Positions 38,183-49,626 of a stretch of 64,000 nt of DNA are shown one piece after another. Source of the DNA: Liolophura sinensis (Eukaryota; Mollusca; Polyplacophora; Chitonida; Chitonidae); the NCBI RefSeq assembly GCF_032854445.1, contig NC_088300.1, positions 23,913,608-23,977,607 of the forward strand. The letters run 5' to 3'. The notes below the pieces were generated by a model that ran no database searches, was not told where the DNA came from, and saw only the letters and a program-made list of their open reading frames with translations. Every line of letters starts with the position of its first letter. Positions within the stretch are counted from its first letter, which is position 1. Made by a program: the position numbers and the translations under genes.

Positions 38183-38205
38183 GACGTTTCGGTACCGTTA
38201 TCAAG
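38183..38205 (-). other. Hammerhead-like core relic in presumed Penelope 3' repeat
   Basis: On the minus strand, about 150 bases after the GIY-YIG frame ends, CTTGATAAC, then the short palindrome GGTACC, then GAAACGTCC follow one another. This resembles the hammerhead ribozyme core (CTGATGA, helix II, GAAAC) known from terminal repeats of Penelope-like elements, with at least one defect in the first core strand. I could not pair helices I and III convincingly. Confidence 0.3.
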
Positions 38206-38340
38206 CATAATAAACAACCATAGCAACTCTACTTATATAAGCACATAAAGTGAATAGTGTCAACGCATAGGGGTGAAGGATTAAGGGATTACAGTAGAAA
38301 AACAAACAATGCTAGATGTGGACTGAAGGTCAAAGGTAGA

Positions 38341-39010
38341 AGTGAGCAGAAGGTCAGTGGGTGGCTCGATCTGTCACATCTGAGATCAGTTCACAGTAGG
38401 CGCTGGGGATTAGTAGGCCATGGTCACGGTTGACCTGTGGATTTAATCTTTGAATGTGGATAGCTTCCATTAGCTTCCTTGTTGTGGTATTGGTGATGTT
38501 CATCTCCATTGTCCAGTCAATTTTGTGTTGGGGATTAGATATGATGTGGTCGGAGATGGTGGATTTGGAAACAAGAAATCTTACTGAGTTTTGATGTTCT
38601 TTGGTTCTGTTCGGCAATGCTTGTGACGTCTCACCAATATAGTGTTGGTTGCAGGAGCACTGAATTTGGTAAATACAGGCTTTTGGTAGACGGGGGGTGG
38701 GGGGTCGTGGGAGGGTATTTTCCTGAAGCTGCAATGAAATCCTTGATGGTCCGGTTGCTGGCGAAGACTGTATCAATTTTAACAATTTCTAAAAGGCGTT
38801 TGACTTGTTAGCTGGTTTTGCTAATATAGAGAATGGTAATTCTGATCCGTGCCGGGTCTCTGATTGGGCGTTGCAGTGTGATGGATGATTTTAGGGTCTG
38901 TGAAATAAACTTGTTGGTTAGTTCTGTGGGGTAGTCGTTACTGTCAGTGAAAACAGATTTGAGGTAAGTTATCTCTGCTCCCAGGCTTTGCTGGGTGGAA
39001 GACAGGTTTT
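38341..39010 (-). mobile_element. Penelope-like retroelement remnant with GIY-YIG domain
   Basis: A 143-codon open frame (38354-38785) contains a GIY-YIG nuclease-like block: IYQIQCSC, HYIGETSQAL, the Arg in NRTKEHQ and the Glu in TRKLMEAIHI. In this cysteine-containing form the domain is typical of the C-terminus of Penelope-like elements. Upstream, 38790-39010 in another frame reads LTYLKSVFTDSNDYP and related sequence, but with an in-frame stop and a frame change. The element is therefore broken and lacks its reverse transcriptase. It lies between DTD1 and CGRRF1. Alternatives include another GIY-YIG retroelement; the domain call is firm, the class less so. Confidence 0.75.
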
Positions 39011-39414
39011 TTGCTCACGACACAAGTTGAGCTGTGCAACTCAACTCCTAAATGCCTCTCAAAGATGTAAAACCAGCTCTTGTCGCACATTTCTGTAGGA
39101 TACAAACCAGAATCTTATCACAATATTGTATAGCAGTTTAGAATAATAAATGTCATCAAGCTCGACTTTCAGGATTTTAAAATTGTGTGGAGTAATGATC
39201 GATTATTTCACGACAGTTACTATGCAGATATACATGTTCCATTATTTGTGTATTCTGTGAAATATTTACATTGATATAGTTACTAAGGGGAAGTAAGCCT
39301 GCGAGGACCTTATCGCTCTTTGATGAAGGAGGCGATTTTGGTTGGTAAGTGTATCTCAATCCCAGTGTCCGCGTGTAAATGTGTGGTATGTTATAAAGAT
39401 TGAAAATCTTCATG

Positions 39415-39454
39415 ACCGGAAAAACAGGAAGTATCATGGGAACAAGGTGACGTG
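39415..39454 (+). promoter_or_regulatory. CGRRF1 core promoter elements (ETS-like and CRE-like)
   Basis: Just upstream of the ATG lie ACCGGAA (39415-39421), CAGGAAGT (39425-39432) and GTGACGTG (39447-39454). These match ETS and CREB/ATF core sites, which are frequent at TATA-less housekeeping promoters and may overlap the 5' UTR. The motifs are seen; function is inferred. Confidence 0.3.
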
Positions 39455-39457
39455 AAA

Positions 39458-42400
39458 ATGGCAGACGACGTTTTTGTAATGCTGTCTTGGATGGCAAATT
39501 ACTCGAAGTTTTACTCAATTTTGGTGGTGTTAATGTGTTTTATGGTTATGGTGATATTCATTCTGCGGTGAGTGAAACATTTAAGAATATATTTACATGT
39601 CACTCATCAATTTTGTGCTGCTTATCCTCCTAATATGTTATGATGGAAACGATATCGTGAAATCGGCGAAACTGTCACGCTTTGCTTGACAGCCACTGGA
39701 CTGTCCGGGTTAATCGCAACATTGGGAATGTATTGTGACTCGTATCAGTGATTGTCATTTATTTTGTTTTGTAACTGGCTTTGCATTGCACATCTAGTAT
39801 GCCAAGATGGTACAGGACAGAGATTGATACTCATTCAGGCCATCCGAAAGTCAGTGCCAGCATTGAGGTACATGTAGATAAGTGTTTGTAAATTTAAGTC
39901 TGTGGAGACGCATTTAATATTTGATTTTTTTCTGACAACCTGCCACGGCGACTGCAAAATTTTGGCCGAACCTAACAAGTACATATGGAATGGAAAGGTT
40001 AAGGTTAAGGGAATATCTTGTCCAGTCAGCCCAGGGAATGATGTTCAATGTGTGATACCATGCTTCAGAGCGTGTAGCCGAGATCATGCACACTTAATTT
40101 GAATAAAAAGAATTAACTCTAAGTGGGCATTTTAATCACATCAACAGGAATATTGTTTTGGAAGATATAGTCTGTATATGACAGCAATTTTATTCAGCTA
40201 TGGGGAACATTTTCTATTTTTTTTTTTTTACCACTTTCCGGCCAGCATAATACAATAAAGTTATGTTTTCAAGTTAGCATTAGTTTGTGTCATTTACCTG
40301 TTGTCGATGATCTACTGGTACCGCAGCCCCATTTTTGATTGATTGAAAATTATGAAAATTACCCATTTGAAATACATGGGGCGTTTCTAAAATATCCAAA
40401 ATTGATCATGATAAGTTCTGTAAAACAAACTTCCAAACAACAAATGGCATACACTTAAGAAATATCAGTTCGGGGAAATACTGAACTGAATGTGCTAGGC
40501 AAAATATTGTAAGTTTGATTTTTGTGAACACTACATTCCTCATATAGCAGTGGGGGGCCACTGTGGCTGAAATGGTTAGCATGTCGGCGCGTTGCAATGA
40601 CCCAGTAGCCTCTCGCCAATGTGGTCACCATTTGTGAGTTCAAGTCCAACTCATGTTGGCGTCTTCTCTGGCCTTACATGGGAAGATCTGTCAGCAACCT
40701 GTGAATTGTTCGCCCTACATGTGAAAAGTTGCTTGTATCCAGGGCTTAAGGGTCATGACTTTTCACAAGGCTGGCAGGTTAATCCCCTGTTAAAACCAAG
40801 CTTAGGTCCTGCTATGTCAGTACACTGAACATTTTGAAGATCCTGAGTTGTTCCTCCTTCTATTGTGGAACTGTCTTTATCTATTTGATTTGAAAATGTG
40901 AAAAAAAAACATTCCTGACAAATTACTTGCTGTTTTTACTCCATACCAATGCTTTATTTATGTTTTTTGCTTCAGTTTTTCTTTCTTATTTCAGATTAAA
41001 TAGTGATCAAATATTTTGGCCTCTGCCATCATCACCAATGCCATTGGTGCCCAAGAGGGATATGGTCAAACTGTCTAACCCTTATGTTTTGAGATTAGAA
41101 AACCTGGATACAGCTGAATTACACGGTAATAGGATAATAAGTGTTCTATGCTTTAACTTTTTTATTGGACACAAATTCTTCCATTGGTATATATTGAACA
41201 TGTGCAGCTACAGGTACCTTAGCAGAGATGGGAACAGCTACATAGCCGTCAGTGCATTGGAAAACTGGCTCAAATTAATTTGTTTTTTTCACACTCATAA
41301 ACATTTTCTAAAATGTAACTTGTGCAAGTACATAATAAACATTTCTTTTCTTAAACCCGCAAACGTTTTCTCCTTTAAGAAGTGAATACATATGCCTCAG
41401 CCTGTTAACATGCCAAGTGATTGCCCCTCTTTCTACATGTAGGTGGTGTTGAAATCAGCCTGTCCTGTCAGTATCCCTGCCATATGACCTGCCTCTGGTC
41501 TGTCGGCATTGATGATCTTCATAATGCTCTACAGCAGCCAGCTGATGAAGTAATGGTTGACCTGGACTGCAGAGATTTTCTTCAGGTGGAAGCTAAGCAT
41601 GTTCAGACATTTGAGTTGTATCCTTTCTGATGTCAGACTTCTTTCTCAAATATAATTAAAGCTCTTCCTTGCTGAGCTGTATAATGGCTTCTTCTGAAAG
41701 TCCATTTGTCCTTCACCATTGTGGGTTGTTCATTTGACCTCAGTTTTTTCTTTGCTCCACTGGGTCTTTACATGAGGAGAAGTATCAGGTACCTGGCAGG
41801 TGTGGCGATTATCTCCACCCATATATCTAGCTACTGTTGCTGAAGTCAAATTTTTTTTTTTTTTCGAGTGAAAATATGTAGTGAAATATAAGCACAGTAG
41901 GATTTAACATGTAATAAATGAAATCAATTAAGCATTAAAATTGATGTAAGTTGACCATTTAACATTCCAGTCTGTTGCAATGCACTAATTCATTATGTTC
42001 ATTAATGGATGTAATATTTTACATGCATGTATATGTCTTGTTTTATGTTACACCTTTTGGCTTGTGATGTAGTACATGAGATTACTACGGATTTATTCCT
42101 GAACTCTGCGCTAAAGATCAGAACCTTGTGACGACCGACCCATGGAGTTAAGCTGCCCCTTAGACCTGGCTCAGCTGGAGTTGGGAAGACCTCCTAGACG
42201 GAGATATCCCCTAGTTGTTTTGCTGTCTCTACCTGTGGGCCTAGATAATGTCACTGTGACAGACACAGATGTGGTGGGTGGTTTGCAATTGTTGTTCTAC
42301 ACTCCTAAAAATACGTGCTTGACAATTATGAAAATGCCCATTTTTGACACACTGGTTAAGCCGACATTGCCCATGTTACATAACATTGGATAAAAGTTAT

Positions 42401-45400
42401 TAGGTTAGGTAAACATGGTTAATGTGGATCTTACAAAAGCGTTGTCAAAAAGGGTTTTCAAAAATGACAGACATGTTTTCAGTCTTGATTGTGACATATT
42501 TGGTTTTTTTATTAAAGGGATAGATGAAGAAGACATGTACATTTATTATTGATTGTAAAGGGATTTATTTTATTAATCTGTGCATTTTTTGTGTGCACAG
42601 TTGAACTTTACACACTGTTTGTATTCCAAGGTATAAAATTGCCTGGTATTGTCTCAGAAAAAACTTGATAATGTGGCCGAGTTGAAACGTGAAATATTGC
42701 ATGAGAGACTGTGATGTTGCCCGTGACAATTTGGTCAGTATTACATGTTAAGTTCAGTGAATATATGTCTTATGTAAGTTTTATGCAGTGGCATTATTTA
42801 TTTATTTATTTGATTGGTGTTTTACGCCGTACTCAAGAATATTTCACTTATACGACGGCGGCCAACATTATGGTGGGTGGAAACCGGGCACAGCCCGGGG
42901 GAAACCCACGATCATCCGCAGGTTGCTGGCAGACCTTCCCACTTACGGCTGGAGAGGCAGTGGCATTAAGATATTAGAATTTTGATTGGCCGACACATAC
43001 TGACAGCTGGTGGCCGCACTGCTCTTGCTGTGACAACTGGATATTAACACTTGAGATCACTTTTTCAAGCCTTAGGTCCAGTTGCACTTCTTCAACACCG
43101 GCCCGGATAGCACAGTTGGTAGAGCGTCCGCTTCGGGACCGGTAGATCCAGGATCAATCCTTGGTCGAGTCACACCTAAGACTTTAAAAGAGGAAGTTGT
43201 AACTTCCTCGCTTGGCGTTCAGCATGAAGGGGATAGTGCAACGACTGGTTGACCCGTATCAGTATAATGGCTCGGGCGGGGCGGCTTACTTGCCTTCGGT
43301 AAGTCGTCTCAGTGATGCAGCACTAAATAAAAGAGCGGTGGAAATCCGTCCTGCAACAAGGAGGCACATTACACGTGCATGCACCCTAATGATTCCTTCG
43401 TCGTCATATGACTGAAAAATTGTTGAGTACGACGTTAAACCCCAAGCACTCACTCACTCACTCACTTCTTCAACTGCCATGATGATGTTATGACATGGTT
43501 GCTATGGTAGTTATGTTTAGTAATGGTTGTAACACCAAGGCAGCTTTGTGCAAGTGGTCCCACATCGTGTTACCTCAGGTACTGATCAGATCAGCAGGTT
43601 TGTCAGATAGCAGATATTTATAAGGTTTTGCAGTTTCCTCAATCTTTAAATCTATATTAAGGAAATAGTGTTAAGTATACAGTAGTAAATTAAGTACGTT
43701 TAATTTATTTTCACATATTTATGTATTTGATTGGTGTTTTAGAATTATTTAAAGCCATATATAATATTTCTTGGACAAAACAAAAAAAGAAAAGCTTTAA
43801 ATTTATCTTTATCGATACATTGAGCTGTATTGGTTGAGGCAGTAGGAAAGTTTTGAGTTTGAACTCTTTTGTCATCAAAGGTAAACACAGTCCTGCTGTG
43901 TCATGTGACTGTTAGGCAACATTTGGTGACATAAATTTACCAATCGCTTGTCTCACCCTTTTCCAGAGGCTTAAATGACATCTCTTTCCTTAAGAAACTT
44001 CTGAAGTTCATAAACAGTCCGATTCTCTCCATCATTTATCTACTCTAAATTACTTTTTATGAAACTTTTTTCGGGCACCAATGTTATAGTTAATGTAATA
44101 AAAAATAATAGACCTGACCTTTTTGACGGGTAACATAATTCTTTCTACTTTCATGAAGTTCAAACTTGAAACCCTATTATAAGCATGCATTTTTTTGTGT
44201 GTTTTTAATAAGAAAAAACTTGGGAGATTGATTAATTTCTTGGCTTGCATTCCAACTTGTATTTTTATAACAGGTAATATCAGTGTACATCGTCCATCTC
44301 AAAGACGAGGAGTGCACTATGAAATCTCAGCTTGTGGGACATTTTATTAAACTGTACAATGGAAACCTGTTGAATTTACAGGTAAAACTTGCATTCATAT
44401 ATCTTCCTTGAAAGGCAGAGAAAGTTAACAGATTACTGTCAGTTTGCTTTAAACTTAACAGTGTGATGTGAATGTAATCACCAGGTGTGAACTGATGTTT
44501 GAGGATAAGGCATTGGTCTTCCTTTTACATGTGTCTATGAAGTACATATGAAAAGTATGAAGTTTAGTGTTGGAATCTATTGGTATATAAGTGTCAAAAA
44601 TAATTGCATGGTGCATCTATCAGTCATGCAAATCTGTTGAGAAGTGACAGGCCTTTGTGTAGTCTGTTACACCTATATCCCTAACAAGTTTTGCTTGATT
44701 CTGCATTTAAAAGTAATCTTTACCCTAATTTCTCAACCTTTTTGCATATTAAAGAGAAGCTTTCAGTGCAATTTATGTGCATTTTTAATTTGATTTTGGA
44801 GACAAAACAATATTGGTTGAGTTGGCTGATTTTAGGGCTACACAGAAAGTATTTTATCAGTCTACACAGAATAATGCCTTCAGAATATGCTTGAATAGAC
44901 ACCTTGCAAACATGGAAAAAGATTGAAGAATTACAGTAATAAATATTTGCATTTATGACATGTAGCTAAATGTTCATCTGTAAGCTGCCACGGTTTGCAT
45001 AGATCTTTTTGGAATACTTTTGAAAGCTGTGTAAAACTGAAATAAATACAAAGTAACAAATATGCTGTGATGCTAATTATCATCGTAATAATTTATTGTG
45101 CTTTATATTTCAGCACTTGTTCCTTTCGTCTAGTGATGCTGTCGCCATTCCCAGTGCAGATCAGCCTGAGGTTAATGTCTATTTACAAAGTGAAGAGACA
45201 GCAGAGGTGGACCCTATCTCTGGAGCGGAAAGTGAGCAAAGGCAGACTCAAGGGGAGACAACTCCCGACTACTCAGACTCTGGGTGTATTGTGTGCCAGT
45301 CAGCAGCCATCTCCACAGTGTTATTGCCATGCAGGCACACATGTGTGTGTAACACTTGCTTCTTACAGATAGACAAATGCCCCATGTGTAGAGGTGTGAT

Positions 45401-45542
45401 AGAATCTTACTTCAGATTGAATGGGGTTCTAGAGGAGTGTAATTCTTCCGAACCAGAACAGGCTGGGACTCGCCGTGGGTTCCTTAACACATTGGAACAA
45501 TGGAACCACAGATTGAACCAGTTCCTGGGTTTTACTGAGTAG
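39458..45542 (+). CDS. CGRRF1: CGRRF1, cell growth regulator with RING finger domain 1
   Basis: The exon model is 39458-39567, 39798-39867, 41056-41125, 41443-41614, 42117-42270, 44274-44381 and 45114-45542: 1113 nt, 370 aa, against 332 in human. Residues about 19-36 form a hydrophobic transmembrane segment. Middle blocks align with the family: MVKLSNPYVLRL, CLWSVGIDDLHNALQ, RPPRRRYPLVVLLSLP and VISVYIVHLKDEE. The C-terminal exon holds a C3HC4 RING at about 286-322 (CIVC, LPCRHTCVCNTC, CPMC), the E3 ubiquitin-ligase domain of an ER-membrane protein. The last exon and exons 1, 2, 4 and 6 are clear. Exon 3 uses the acceptor CCAAG|AGG because a stronger-looking TTTCAG at 40993 leads into a stop. 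The ends around 41614 and 42117 have weak splice sites and are chosen mainly by frame. Confidence 0.85.
40553..40710 (+). mobile_element. Family A SINE, 3'-truncated
   Basis: The head (ctgtggctgaaatggttagc), B box (gtgagttcaagtcc) and part of the body are present; the tail is missing. CGRRF1 intron 2. Confidence 0.75.
42797..42956 (-). mobile_element. Family A SINE, 5'-truncated, with perfect 12-bp target duplication
   Basis: A clean tail and body is flanked by GCAGTGGCATTA at 42785-42796 and 42957-42968. The truncation coincides with the second duplication, so it inserted already truncated. CGRRF1 intron 5. Confidence 0.92.
43097..43462 (+). mobile_element. tRNA-SINE family B with (CACT)n tail and 12-bp target duplication
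   Basis: Head ggcccggatagcacagttgg (A box) and B box near gatccaggatcaatcc, a body of about 280 bp, then gttgagtacgacgttaaacc and a (CACT)n tail. It is flanked by perfect CACTTCTTCAAC repeats (43085-43096 and 43463-43474). CGRRF1 intron 5, 129 bp from the truncated family A copy. Confidence 0.9.
43705..43750 (-). mobile_element. Family A SINE tail stub
   Basis: Only the atttgattggtgtttta end piece remains. Confidence 0.45.
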
Positions 45543-46329
45543 TGATACTTATAAGTGAACACACACAAATGTGCCACAGTTACTTCACTTATCACACATA
45601 TATAGGAGGTAATGGATGTTACACCTATTTGTAGTTTTAAAATAATCAGTAGCAATTGATGCAGGCAGAATTTTTAAATACAAAAATACCTCTTTTATCA
45701 ACTCTCCAAGGGAACGCATACATAAATCTTTAGCAGGCCTGATGAGTGACGTGTCATACATGTATTTTAACACTTTACCTGTAATTCAGGCACTGAGGAA
45801 ACGTGTTGGTTTAGTCATTACAATATAGCAATAGCAATAGCAATATTGGTACATAAAGCTATTCCAAGTCTGCGCTGTTTTTATTTTTCCTTATTTTCTT
45901 GTAATAGTTACCCATCCTTGGTGTAAGATTTATTTACTATATTGCCTTTGTTGCTTTAATTTGTCCATCCCAGTTTGCTGTAGTTCATTGTTAAAGTGTT
46001 ATTGTTATTGCTTAAGTTGATGGAATAGTGTCTGTTTCATTGTTATGTGAAGACTAAGGCTTCTTTAAGCCTTGGTCTTATTTGTATACTACTGAAGTTT
46101 TATATCAGTGTAATGATTTTATACACAAGTGTACCATTTTATTTGGTGGAATTTATATGGAATGGATGAAACCTAATTGGTTACTTTTAATTAGATTTTT
46201 TAATTTTAACACATCTTCAGATGCTTAATAATTTATGAGAAAAAAATGAATTAAGTTTTACCCAAAACTTAAGACTTGGTTCCTTTAACTGTTTAGTGAC
46301 CTTAAACATTGTGGGTGCTAACATTTATG

Positions 46330-46500
46330 GTTTATGATGGTCCCTCTTAAACCCAGGGGCTCATCTGGGGCACTCATAAATCCAGGAAGATGTGTCAGAA
46401 ACCTGCAGATGGTCGTGGGTTTCCGCTGGGCTTTGCCAAGTTTTTTTCCAGCATAACGCTGGCCATTGTCATACATAAATGAAATATTCTTGAACACAAA
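46330..46500 (+). mobile_element. Family A SINE, decayed and partial
   Basis: Body from gatgtgtcagaaacctgcag through gtcgtgggtttccg to gaaatattcttga; the tail is lost. In the 3' region of CGRRF1. Confidence 0.6.
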
Positions 46501-49356
46501 CACAACATGTTTAACACAAGTCAAAGTAGAAGAGCATGTAGTTATACGGCTTCCAAGCAGTCTGTACACACAGCTTTTAGCGTCCACTTTCTCCACCTCA
46601 GACCGTTCAAATCTATCAGTTCCTTGCTCTTCTGAGACACCAAGTTGTCTAATATGAGCAAAAATAAACGTAAGCCATATTAGACAATGAACTCTCTTAA
46701 AGAGTGAATTTTCATGTACCAGAAAACAAAAACAAAACTATTTCAACAATGCCTGGCATTACGATCTCCCACAAATAAGCCATAGTGTCCATACTGAAAC
46801 CCAAAATGAATTTGGTTAAATTTAAGCTGTGTTCACCACCCTGCTTTTTTCAGCTGCAGTAAGATTACAACATTAACATGCCCCAGCTTTACGCAATACA
46901 ATCCATATCATTTGTCATTTGGATTATGTTAATTTGGAACTGTGTTTGATTTGTGACTTATTTCAGCAGGGATAGTAGACTGAACCCGAGACTGCTAAAT
47001 ATTATGTGCCAAGAAAAAAAAGTAAGTATGGGAAGTGGACTGGATTTGAACCCCAGCCTGCTAGGACTGGTACCTAATAATTTCATGGTAATTGAAGAAA
47101 CAAAGAGAACAAAGATTGGCAGGAATGAACTGGATTTGAAGCGGAGACTGGCGATATTCACTGGGGCTGTGGTGAAAGACAGTGAAAAGAAAAAAAAATA
47201 AAACACTGCCCTCAAATACCTGTGCTGGGCCACATGTATGAAGAGGTTTTGTCAATTTTTGTATGTATGTACATTGGGAAGATTTACATCATACTTCATA
47301 TTTTTGGTGATTTTTTTGGTCATAACCTGAAAACTATACCTAGTACAAAAATAATTTTTACAGATTTGTAATCCTGACATCAAGGAGTCCTAGACAGTGT
47401 CAGTATTTAATCATTTTAAGCAGTTTTTAAGACTACACCTTTTTATTTGATTTCATTTGTCAGAGCATAATTTGCATACCAAACAAAACGTTATTTTACA
47501 ATATAGGTACAGCGATCCACCTAAAAACACCTGAAATTCCATTCAAAGGTCATTAGCCGTTTTACTGAAAAAGATTTACACTTAACAATAAAATTCAAAA
47601 TGGCTGCTAAATCACATGCCTGTCCAAACAGCACAAAAGGTCAAAAGCTACTTCATGTGTTTCAAAGCTTGGAAGCCTAATAAAAAAATTCATTAAAAGT
47701 CGAATGAATTATCATGATAATTTCATTTTGTCCACCAAGATCATTATTAAATTTAACAGAACAACACAAGAATCCTATAGCTGTTTTCAGAAAATGTTTT
47801 ATTAGCTTTACATCATAGTCTAACATGTGAATAACTTAGTTGAGCACACCATAATACCTGTACAGAATAAGTCTACTCTGCTCTCCATATTGCTAAGTGC
47901 AGACACACAGCAGCTGTCAGGGACTGACTGACTGACATGTGGCATTGGGGTTACGTCAATGGCAGCAGGTTATTCATGTAATCTAGTACACCTGGAAAAC
48001 GATATATGTAGGCTACGCATTGAGCACATACCATTCAACATAAACTGACAGAAACTCCAAACATACCAAATCCTCTGATTTGGCTCTGCTTGAACTGAAG
48101 TAAATTAAGTAGAAAAGGTATTTTGGTAAATGTAGCAGTCCACCTGAATTCTAATTCCATGTATCCATTACTAAAATCACACCTGACCTATGGGCCACTG
48201 CATGGGTTTCAGTTACATGCCAAACAAACTGTACAACTGTAAATGTTGGTTACAGGTGGTTTCAAATTGCATGCAAAAGGTCTGTTTTGCTATACATTCT
48301 TAGCATGTACATGTACAATCACATTGTATGGTAAATCATTCAATGCTCAGACCAGTTATTTAAAGCTGGTGGTAAATCAGTCCTCAACTAAAAACTGATC
48401 AGATAATTAAACAGGTAAACATCTTTGATACATGTACATCAATATGACGGCAGTGGTTAACACATACATGTACATCAACTTCATACTGACCTTTCCTATT
48501 CTGCAACCTTATTTGGTAATAGGCATAAAGCTCCTGGTTAAAGATGGCCTGACATCCATTCGTCAGATTCTATATAGAGACTTCTACTGCAAGACTGATG
48601 GGTTTATAGACTAGTGTACAATGTAACACTTTTTTAGTTATCGGGATATAACAATGAATAGAATAAGGTAATTAGCCCAGTGGGACATGCTGCAACACTT
48701 CACTAACAAATGCTGAATAACAAGGGACGAAGTTCGGAAAATATTGATGCACCTACATCTATGGCATCTCCATAGTAACCAGCTATACACAATCTGTACA
48801 CAACCTATATGCATTTGCAATATATATATATATACATATTCATATTTACAATGATAAAAATAATCAATAATTTTAACACACCGAGGACGGATTCCACTGG
48901 AATATCACATATCATATTTAAAAATGCCACATGGTCAGCAAATTGTGAAAAATTTCACAAATAATAAATTACAGTTTTAGATATCGTATACACCGTACAG
49001 GGAAAACAGTACCACAGGGTTTCCACAGTGGTCATGGATGATACCCTTGAGCCTATCTCGCGGCTTAGGACTGGTCCAGATAAACGGGGAAAGACAAGGA
49101 CTAAGTAACATCATTTAAAGCACTGGAAAACTCAACCAACCTATAACAGCCTCCCATAACAACCTAAATCAAAGGACATAGATTATAAAAACTTACCACG
49201 TACATAGACTTAACACGTCTACTTACGTGTAGCTACATCAGAATACATGCACATGTAAGTTTTCTAGAAAACAAGTGAGACTAACCATGATAAACATTTC
49301 CACAGGTCACAGCTTCAAAGTAGAAGTTTCAGCAAGCTTTAGTACTTTACATTTGA

Positions 49357-49626
49357 TTTATTTATTTATTTATTTGATTGGTGTTTTACGCCGTACTCAA
49401 GAATATTTCACTTATACGACGGCGGCCAGCATTATGGTGGGTGGAAACCGGGCAGAGCCCGAGGGAAACCCACAACCATCTGCAGGTTGCTGGCAAACCT
49501 TCCCACGTACGGCCGGAGAGGAAGCCAGCATGAGCTGGACTTGAACTCACAGCGACCGCATTGGTGAGAGGCTCCTGGGTCATTACGCTGCGCTAGCGCG
49601 CTAACCGACTGAGCCACGGAGGCCCC
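49357..49626 (-). mobile_element. Family A SINE, full length and best preserved
   Basis: All blocks are intact from tail to A box (gctaaccgactgagccacgg). It is flanked by perfect CTTTACATTTGA repeats (49345-49356 and 49627-49638). It lies between CGRRF1 and TOGARAM1 and is the best reference copy in the window. Confidence 0.95.

Larger units (their letters stand above)
36770..39414. other. Intergenic, DTD1 to CGRRF1
   Basis: Contains an R1 copy and the Penelope-like remnant with its presumed terminal repeat. The remaining sequence near 36850-37300 has no recognised gene; a 65-codon frame at 37013-37210 shows no known motif. Confidence 0.7.

Noticed and set aside
40993-41055. Strong-looking acceptor TTATTTCAG for CGRRF1 exon 3
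   Set aside because: In the phase set by exons 1 and 2 it leads directly to a stop (ATT AAA TAG). The weaker site at 41056 keeps frame and matches the family alignment in length.
43097-43170. Functional tRNA gene
   Set aside because: A and B boxes are present, but the rest does not fold as a cloverleaf by eye and it is the head of a SINE with its own tail and target duplication.
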